From NCBI GenBank assembly GCA_945878795.1, contig CAMDWF010000069.1, positions 1 through 9,326 of the forward strand: 9,326 bases of DNA, written 5' to 3'. This document shows positions 5,486 through 9,326 of this stretch, one piece after another. Position 1 is the first letter of the stretch; each line of letters opens with the position of its first letter. The position numbers and the translations under genes were made by a program. The notes beneath the pieces were generated by a model. It did no database searches. It was not told the DNA's origin and worked only from the letters and a program-made list of their open reading frames with translations. This DNA comes from Synechococcus sp. UW140. Its GTDB lineage: Bacteria; Cyanobacteriota; Cyanobacteriia; PCC-6307; Cyanobiaceae.

Positions 5486-6475
5486 CTAGGGACCCAGCGG
5501 GTCGTCAGCCCCCACCCCTTCGATGAAGCGGCCAATGGCCCGATACTTGCGATAGCGCTCAGCAACGAGGTCGGCAACGGGCAGGGCTAACAACTCGGAC
5601 AACTGCAGAGCAAGGGCTGCTTGCAGCGATTCGGCAGCTTGGAGGGGCGCCCAGTGGTTGCCGCCGCAGGGTTCGTTAAGAACAACATCAATCAGACCGA
5701 GACGCAAAAGATCGGCCGCCGTAATTCTCAAGGCTTCGGCGGCCACGGGCGCCTTGGCCGCATCTCGCCAGAGAATCGAGGCACAGGCCTCCGGACTGGC
5801 CACGGTATAGACGCTGTGCTCGAACATCAGCAAGCGATCGGCCACACCAATGCCGAGGGCGCCACCGGAGCCTCCCTCGCCAATCACCGTGGCAATGATC
5901 GGCACCTCCAGCCGGAACATCTCCCTCAGATTTACGGCAATGGCCTCTCCCTGACCCTGCTCTTCCGCCAGAACACCGGCATAGGCCCCTGGCGTATCGA
6001 TGAAAGTGAGAATGGGCAAGCCGAAACGGTCGGCGTGCTCCATCAACCTCAGGGCTTTGCGATAGCCACCCGGCGAAGCCATGCCAAAGTTACGGGCCAC
6101 GTTTTCCTTCGTATCCCTGCCCTTCTGGTGACCCAGCATCACCACGGCCTGGTCCCCGATCCGGCCGATGCCGCCGACGAGGGCCCGGTCATCAGAACCA
6201 CAGCGATCACCATGCAACTCGATCCAGGAATCGCTGATGAGCTGGATGTAATCGAGGCAACTGGGTCGTTGGGGGTGGCGGGCCACCTGAATTTTTTGTG
6301 CTGGGGTCAGGTGGCTGAAGATCTCCTCCCGGCGACGGGCCGCCAGGGTTTCGAGTTGCAGGATCTGCTGGCTGACATCCACTTCTGAATCCCTGGCCAA
6401 CTGCCGAATCTGCTCGATCTGTTCCTCCAGCTCGACCAGCGGTTTCTCAAATTCCAGAAGGGCGCGGCGAGCCAT
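5486..6475 (-). CDS. accA: Acetyl-CoA carboxylase carboxyltransferase subunit alpha
   Basis: With AccD it transfers the carboxyl group from carboxybiotin to acetyl-CoA, giving malonyl-CoA for fatty acid synthesis. The 329 residues match the AccA length of about 320. An N-terminal coiled-coil stretch (FEKPLVELEEQI, 9-20) and HLTPAQKIQVARHPQRP (55-71) are typical. The crotonase-fold core shows GHQKGRDTKEN (115-125), the oxyanion-hole stretch MASPGGYRKA (132-141), FIDTPGAYAG (158-167) and GEGGSGGALGIG (199-210). SPEACASILWRD (227-238) follows. The ATG at 6475 gives the standard MARRALLEFEKP start; no ribosome site is evident. It lies 39 bases behind aar in the same direction and ends in TAG. Its place after ado and aar links malonyl-CoA supply to consumption of acyl-ACP. 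Confidence 0.96.
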   Translation of the reverse strand: MARRALLEFEKPLVELEEQIEQIRQLARDSEVDVSQQILQLETLAARRREEIFSHLTPAQKIQVARHPQRPSCLDYIQLISDSWIELHGDRCGSDDRALVGGIGRIGDQAVVMLGHQKGRDTKENVARNFGMASPGGYRKALRLMEHADRFGLPILTFIDTPGAYAGVLAEEQGQGEAIAVNLREMFRLEVPIIATVIGEGGSGGALGIGVADRLLMFEHSVYTVASPEACASILWRDAAKAPVAAEALRITAADLLRLGLIDVVLNEPCGGNHWAPLQAAESLQAALALQLSELLALPVADLVAERYRKYRAIGRFIEGVGADDPLGP

Positions 6476-6514
6476 GGGATCAAAAATTAGGAAGGCACTT
6501 GAAAAAATGGAGCC

Positions 6515-7558
6515 TTAGACGTTGACAAGGCGGGCCTGGCTTTCCTCCAGCCCCAGGGGTTGGAAACCATGGCGAACGGAAGCGGCGCCGATCCACTCCA
6601 TGCGCTCCAAACTGATGTTGTTGCGACCCCAACTGAAATTCGTGTGGTGGTCTTCGAAATCGAGGAGCATGGCCTCGGCGAAACAGGCAAACATCTGGCG
6701 CTGGGGATTCGTCATTTCGGCTACCGCCATCATCTGCCAGCCGATATCACTGCCAAATTCGACGATGCCACCCTTGATGACATGAATTCCGTCGCTAGCC
6801 ACCTTGCTGTCAAGGTTCTTGGGATAGCCCCCATCCACCATCAGGCAGGGACGGTGCAGACTTTCCCGGTCGATGCTGAGGGTCTGGGGAAGACTCGCCA
6901 CCCAGACGACGACATCGGCCTGGGTCAAGGCCTCCTCCAGGGGAAGAATGCGCCCGCCCCCGAGTTGAAGCTGCAGAGCCTCAAGGGGGGCCTGCTGACG
7001 GGCCACCAACAACAACTCTGCTACCCCCGTGCGCTGGCTCAACCAGCTGCAGACCGCACTACCGATATCGCCCGTGGCCCCGACCACCGCTACGGACGCC
7101 TTGGCCAAATCAATGCCGATGCTGGGGGCGATGGTTTCGACCTGGCGACAAATAACCCAAGCCGTATGGGTGTTGCCGGTGCTGAAAAGCTGCCAGTCGA
7201 GGGTGGTGTTGCGAATGTGCTGCTGTTGCAACAGGTTGAAATTCTCGAAAATGATCGATGTGAACCCCCCCAGGGCGGTGATATCGAGACCACTTTTCTG
7301 GGCCAGTTCCATGGCATTGAGAACCTTGCGGCGGGCGGTTTTGAAGCGCCCAAGCATTTCGGGAACAAACACCGAATCGATATAGGCCCCCTCAATTTGC
7401 TTGCCCGTCGGGCTGGTAACCGTGATGCGTTCGACGAGTTGGGGGGGAGCGCTGCACCACATATCCAAATCGCCCCTGGCGTACTCCTCGTAGCCAAGCA
7501 AGCGGGCCTTGTTGCGCGCCTCTTCAAGATTGGTGGAGTGACCGATGAGGCCGAACAT
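6515..7558 (-). CDS. aar: Long-chain acyl-[acyl-carrier-protein] reductase
   Basis: Reduces acyl-ACP to fatty aldehyde with NADPH, supplying the alkane pathway; soluble or peripheral to membranes. Visible features are the characteristic start MFGLIGH, then ALGGFTSIIFENF (95-107), and the dinucleotide motif VGATGDIGSAVC (159-170) for NADPH. VDGGYPKNL (241-249) follows. Cys292 in QMFACFAEAML (288-298) corresponds to the cysteine that carries the acyl intermediate in the Synechococcus elongatus enzyme (Cys294). The 347 residues compare with 341 in that species; the difference includes a short C-terminal extension after FQPL. I chose ATG 7558 because it gives the family start. An in-frame ATG at 7615 would add 19 unusual residues encoded inside the intergenic hairpin. 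The gene follows ado by 84 bases. Confidence 0.97.
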   Translation of the reverse strand: MFGLIGHSTNLEEARNKARLLGYEEYARGDLDMWCSAPPQLVERITVTSPTGKQIEGAYIDSVFVPEMLGRFKTARRKVLNAMELAQKSGLDITALGGFTSIIFENFNLLQQQHIRNTTLDWQLFSTGNTHTAWVICRQVETIAPSIGIDLAKASVAVVGATGDIGSAVCSWLSQRTGVAELLLVARQQAPLEALQLQLGGGRILPLEEALTQADVVVWVASLPQTLSIDRESLHRPCLMVDGGYPKNLDSKVASDGIHVIKGGIVEFGSDIGWQMMAVAEMTNPQRQMFACFAEAMLLDFEDHHTNFSWGRNNISLERMEWIGAASVRHGFQPLGLEESQARLVNV

Positions 7559-7570
7559 GGGCGGTCTTGA

Positions 7571-7618
7571 AGGATGAGGCGGCTGGTGACAGTAGAACTG
7601 TTGCCAGCCCTCCATCCT
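7571..7618 (-). promoter_or_regulatory. Long imperfect hairpin in the ado-aar spacer
   Basis: Nested inverted repeats occupy most of the 84-base gap. The arms are AGGATG (7571-7576) / CATCCT (7613-7618), GGCTGG (7581-7586) / CCAGCC (7604-7609), and ACAGT (7589-7593) / ACTGT (7597-7601), with a three-base loop. The two bases between the inner stems form G-U wobbles on plus-strand RNA but a 2x2 internal loop on the ado-to-aar transcript. No T-tract follows on the minus strand, so it is not a standard intrinsic terminator. It could set the ado:aar ratio by attenuation, protect the ado 3' end, or be an operator for aar. Confidence 0.6.
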
Positions 7619-7642
7619 GCCATGGGGGTCAGCGGTCGAAGC

Positions 7643-8371
7643 TCAACCAACTAAGGCGGCGGCAGCCAGGCGGGCAATCTCTTTAGAGCTAAAGCCAATC
7701 TGGGTGAGGGACTCTTGGTAAGCAATTAGAAAATCTTCGATCAAATCTTCCTTGGCCATGCCTAAAGCAGCGGCATCGGCGGCGACCCGATCCAGCATGC
7801 GACGCACGTGGGGCAGATTGGCGCGGTTGGCTTCCTGCAGCTCCTCACGGCACTCGTGCAGATGGGCCTTGAGCCACTCTTGGCCATAGTTAAGGTGGGT
7901 GTATTCGTCTTGAACGACGGATTCGGTGATCTTGCGGGCAAAAGGATCGGATACGGGGATATAAATGTGATAGGCGGATATGGCGAAAGCTTCGATTAAT
8001 AGCGCTTGGATCAGCAGGCAAGTGACCACTTTGCCCTCGGCCAAAGCCTGCTGAAAGTTCTCTCGCAAGGGTGTGAAGAATTCCCGGGCAAAGTCCATAT
8101 CGGCCTCAACCCCAAGGTTGGCGGCGCAAGCGGTGAAGCCCTTGAGGTGCTTCATCTCCATGCGGGCCAGCCGGGCCAGCTCCTCGGCCTGATCAGGGAT
8201 GAGGGTGCCAATAGAAATGTAGTTGTCATGGGCTTCCTGTTCCCCCTCAATCACGATGGCGTTGATGCGGCTGTAGGCATCTTTGTACTGGGCCGTCGTG
8301 AAATCTGGCAGCTCCTCACCATCAACCCGGCTGGCCACTGCGGCAGAAGAGTTGGGTTCGAGGATCGGCAT
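7643..8371 (-). CDS. ado: Aldehyde oxygenase (deformylating)
   Basis: Converts fatty aldehydes made by AAR into alkanes one carbon shorter plus formate, using O2 and electrons from ferredoxin. A ferritin-like all-helical di-iron enzyme. All six expected iron ligands are present: Glu44 (EGEQEAHDNY), Glu72 and His75 (MEMKH), Glu127 (ALLIEAF), Glu156 and His159 (DEYTH). Cys82 in FTAC is also kept. The 242 residues compare with 243 in the Prochlorococcus MIT9313 enzyme, which has the same MP-x-LE start. I therefore chose ATG 8371. The open frame extends upstream to 8485 but would overlap the creatininase-family gene. The stop is TGA at 7643-7645. It lies 31 bases behind the creatininase-family gene, and a dyad sits in its leader. 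Confidence 0.97.
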   Translation of the reverse strand: MPILEPNSSAAVASRVDGEELPDFTTAQYKDAYSRINAIVIEGEQEAHDNYISIGTLIPDQAEELARLARMEMKHLKGFTACAANLGVEADMDFAREFFTPLRENFQQALAEGKVVTCLLIQALLIEAFAISAYHIYIPVSDPFARKITESVVQDEYTHLNYGQEWLKAHLHECREELQEANRANLPHVRRMLDRVAADAAALGMAKEDLIEDFLIAYQESLTQIGFSSKEIARLAAAALVG

Positions 8372-8380
8372 GGGCCCGTA

Positions 8381-8407
8381 GGTGATGAGTCTGTAACTGT
8401 AATCACC
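8381..8407 (-). promoter_or_regulatory. Inverted repeat in the ado leader
   Basis: GGTGAT (8381-8386) and ATCACC (8402-8407) form a six-base dyad with a 15-base loop, ending nine bases before the ado ATG and covering the upstream gene's stop codon. The loop side contains a tandem CTGTAA-CTGTAA (8391-8402). It could be a leader hairpin that affects ado translation or a protein site; the short stem keeps confidence low. Confidence 0.35.
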
Positions 8408-9209
8408 CCCGGGTTGCCTTTGGTGGCCACTCACTGCGCAGCAAGCCATCAAGCCTTGAGCACCAGCCCGCCACCAGCCGCTCAAACAAATCAGCCCCCA
8501 GGGATGGGGAGGCCCCCCGGGGATCCCCGATCACGCCACTGCGGCTGATCTCCGCCGTCAGCCAGGCACAGGGGGCCGCCCGCTCCAGGCTCCATCCCGG
8601 CGGGGCGGCCGCCTCGACCCCAAGCCCATCGGGCTCGCGGCTGGCGCGGGTCCGCTCGGGGGCGAGGTGCAACATCAGGCTGGTCTCAGCCAGGCCTGCA
8701 TGCAACCCCTCGCTGCGCTCCGGTTCGGGAATCAACGACCCCAATCCCTCCGGACCCTTCCAGATAAAACAGGGCAACACGGCCAGATCCGGGCAGTCGG
8801 CATGGAGCTGGCGTGCCGCCGTTTCCAGCAGGGCTATCTGCCCCCCATGGGCATTCAGCAACACCAGCCGTTGGAAGCCGGCGGCTTGCAGGTCCCGGCC
8901 CACCGCCTCCACCAGGCCCAGCAACAGCTGGGCCGGCAGGCTGATGGTGCCTGGAAAGCCCCGATGCTCTGGGGAGAACCCCAGGCTTTGCAAGGGCAAG
9001 CGCACTATGGGCAAATCTCCATCCAGCCGGGCCAGCACCGCATCGGCCACCCGGTCGGCAAAGAGGGCATCGGTGCCCAAGGGCAGGTGGGGGCCGTGTT
9101 GTTCCGTGGACCCCAAGGGCCAGAGAACGGTGCTGCCCTTTCTTTGGGCCAGCTGGGCGATTTCAGGCCATGGCAAGCAGTCGAGCCGGCGCTCGGGGGC
9201 AGGGGACAT
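8403..9209 (-). CDS. Creatininase family protein (metal-dependent amidohydrolase)
   Basis: A hydrolase of the creatininase/ArfB/MftE superfamily, whose members cleave cyclic amides, formamides or small peptides with a divalent metal pair. The natural substrate in cyanobacteria is not known to me. The metal-site pattern is visible: Glu36, His38 and Asp47 in GSTEQHGPHLPLGTD (33-47), His121 in NAHGGQ (119-124) and Glu175 in AGLAET (171-176). HRGFPGTISL (82-91) is another family block. The 268 residues are normal for the family. I chose ATG 9209; an in-frame GTG at 9251 would add 14 residues with no family-like content. It is the first gene of the run leading into ado, aar and accA, with a 31-base gap to ado, so co-transcription is plausible. 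Confidence 0.85.
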   Translation of the reverse strand: MSPAPERRLDCLPWPEIAQLAQRKGSTVLWPLGSTEQHGPHLPLGTDALFADRVADAVLARLDGDLPIVRLPLQSLGFSPEHRGFPGTISLPAQLLLGLVEAVGRDLQAAGFQRLVLLNAHGGQIALLETAARQLHADCPDLAVLPCFIWKGPEGLGSLIPEPERSEGLHAGLAETSLMLHLAPERTRASREPDGLGVEAAAPPGWSLERAAPCAWLTAEISRSGVIGDPRGASPSLGADLFERLVAGWCSRLDGLLRSEWPPKATRG

Positions 9210-9268
9210 CAGCTGGGGTGCGCATGGGGGGTCTTTACAGTGGCGGTTCACCCAGCCCCCCTGAGGCC

Positions 9269-9326
9269 ATGACCGGAACTGGCAAGCCTGCGCCGCGTCA
9301 GCCCCGGATTCCCGCCCAAGCCCCCA
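9269..9326 (+). CDS. Possible start of a plus-strand gene leaving the window
   Basis: An ATG at 9269 opens a frame that stays open to the window edge (19 codons, beginning MTGTGKPAPRQPRIPAQAP). GAGG lies only two bases before it, too close for a good ribosome site. The Pro/Arg/Gln-rich translation resembles a disordered N-terminus but identifies nothing. It would diverge from the creatininase-family gene, leaving 59 bases for both promoters. Confidence 0.3.
   Translation, partial: MTGTGKPAPRQPRIPAQAP

Noticed and set aside
5621..6388. A 255-codon plus-strand open frame opposite accA
   Set aside because: Antisense shadow of the well-identified accA gene.
6560..7570. A 336-codon plus-strand open frame opposite aar
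   Set aside because: Antisense shadow of aar in GC-rich DNA; no recognisable domain, and aar is certain.
7559..7615. A 19-residue extension of aar starting at ATG 7615
   Set aside because: The added residues (His/Pro-rich) are encoded inside the intergenic hairpin, while MFGLIGH at 7558 is the standard AAR start.
8391..8402. Tandem TTACAG repeats (minus strand) as an RpaB HLR1 site for ado
   Set aside because: The repeat spacing is six bases, shorter than the spacing I know for HLR1, and the flanks do not fit.
8372..8485. A 38-residue N-terminal extension of the ado reading frame
   Set aside because: It would overlap the 3' end of the creatininase-family gene, has no ADO-like content, and the ATG at 8371 gives the known family start and length.
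9212..9256. Imperfect dyad GCTGGGGTG / CACCCAGC upstream of the creatininase-family gene
   Set aside because: Needs a bulge and a 28-base loop; in such GC-rich DNA this is expected by chance.
8667..9272. A 201-codon plus-strand open frame opposite the creatininase-family gene
   Set aside because: Gln/Gly/His-rich translation typical of antisense frames; the minus-strand gene has clear metal-site motifs.

Overview
The window comes from a GC-rich picocyanobacterium of the Cyanobium/Synechococcus type. Four things show this: both cyanobacterial alkane-synthesis enzymes (acyl-ACP reductase and aldehyde deformylating oxygenase); a light-dependent protochlorophyllide reductase next to the photosystem I peptide PsaM; a CRR6-family NDH-1 assembly factor; and a gene order that, from memory, matches the ado-aar-accA-(SDR)-folE-trpF-protease-ligase neighbourhood of marine Synechococcus and Prochlorococcus. 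The window is ordinary core genome. No mobile element, CRISPR array, tRNA or rRNA is visible. It is densely packed: the longest stretch without a gene is about 200 bases (5283-5485).

Layout. 1-1103, minus strand: psaM, then a membrane-anchored hypothetical protein with a coiled coil, then the 5' part of por running off the left edge. 1190-2546, plus strand: crr6, then a LipM-like octanoyl/lipoyl transferase. 2519-3823, minus strand: an intramembrane site-2 protease that overlaps the transferase tail to tail. 3822-4556, plus strand: trpF, whose upstream ATG shares the palindrome CCATGG with the protease start codon. 4539-9209, minus strand: a run transcribed in the order creatininase-family hydrolase, ado, aar, accA, then after a 203-base gap folE, which overlaps trpF tail to tail. 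A plus-strand gene may begin at 9269 and leave on the right.

How the genes fit together. AccA is part of the acetyl-CoA carboxylase that makes malonyl-CoA for fatty acid synthesis. AAR and ADO turn the resulting acyl-ACP into fatty aldehyde and then alkane plus formate. The LipM-like enzyme draws on the same acyl-ACP pool (octanoyl-ACP) for lipoylation. por, psaM and crr6 form a photosynthesis block (chlorophyll, photosystem I, NDH-1). trpF and folE are housekeeping genes for tryptophan and pterin synthesis.

Most notable observations: a long imperfect hairpin filling the ado-aar spacer; a G9 tract just after an ideal Shine-Dalgarno/ATG that is one base out of frame with the transferase gene; a folE gene of clearly lower GC than its surroundings beside a gap where relatives carry a short-chain dehydrogenase; divergent start codons overlapping in one palindrome; and a hairpin between psaM and the next gene. 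I found no convincing wholly new system.
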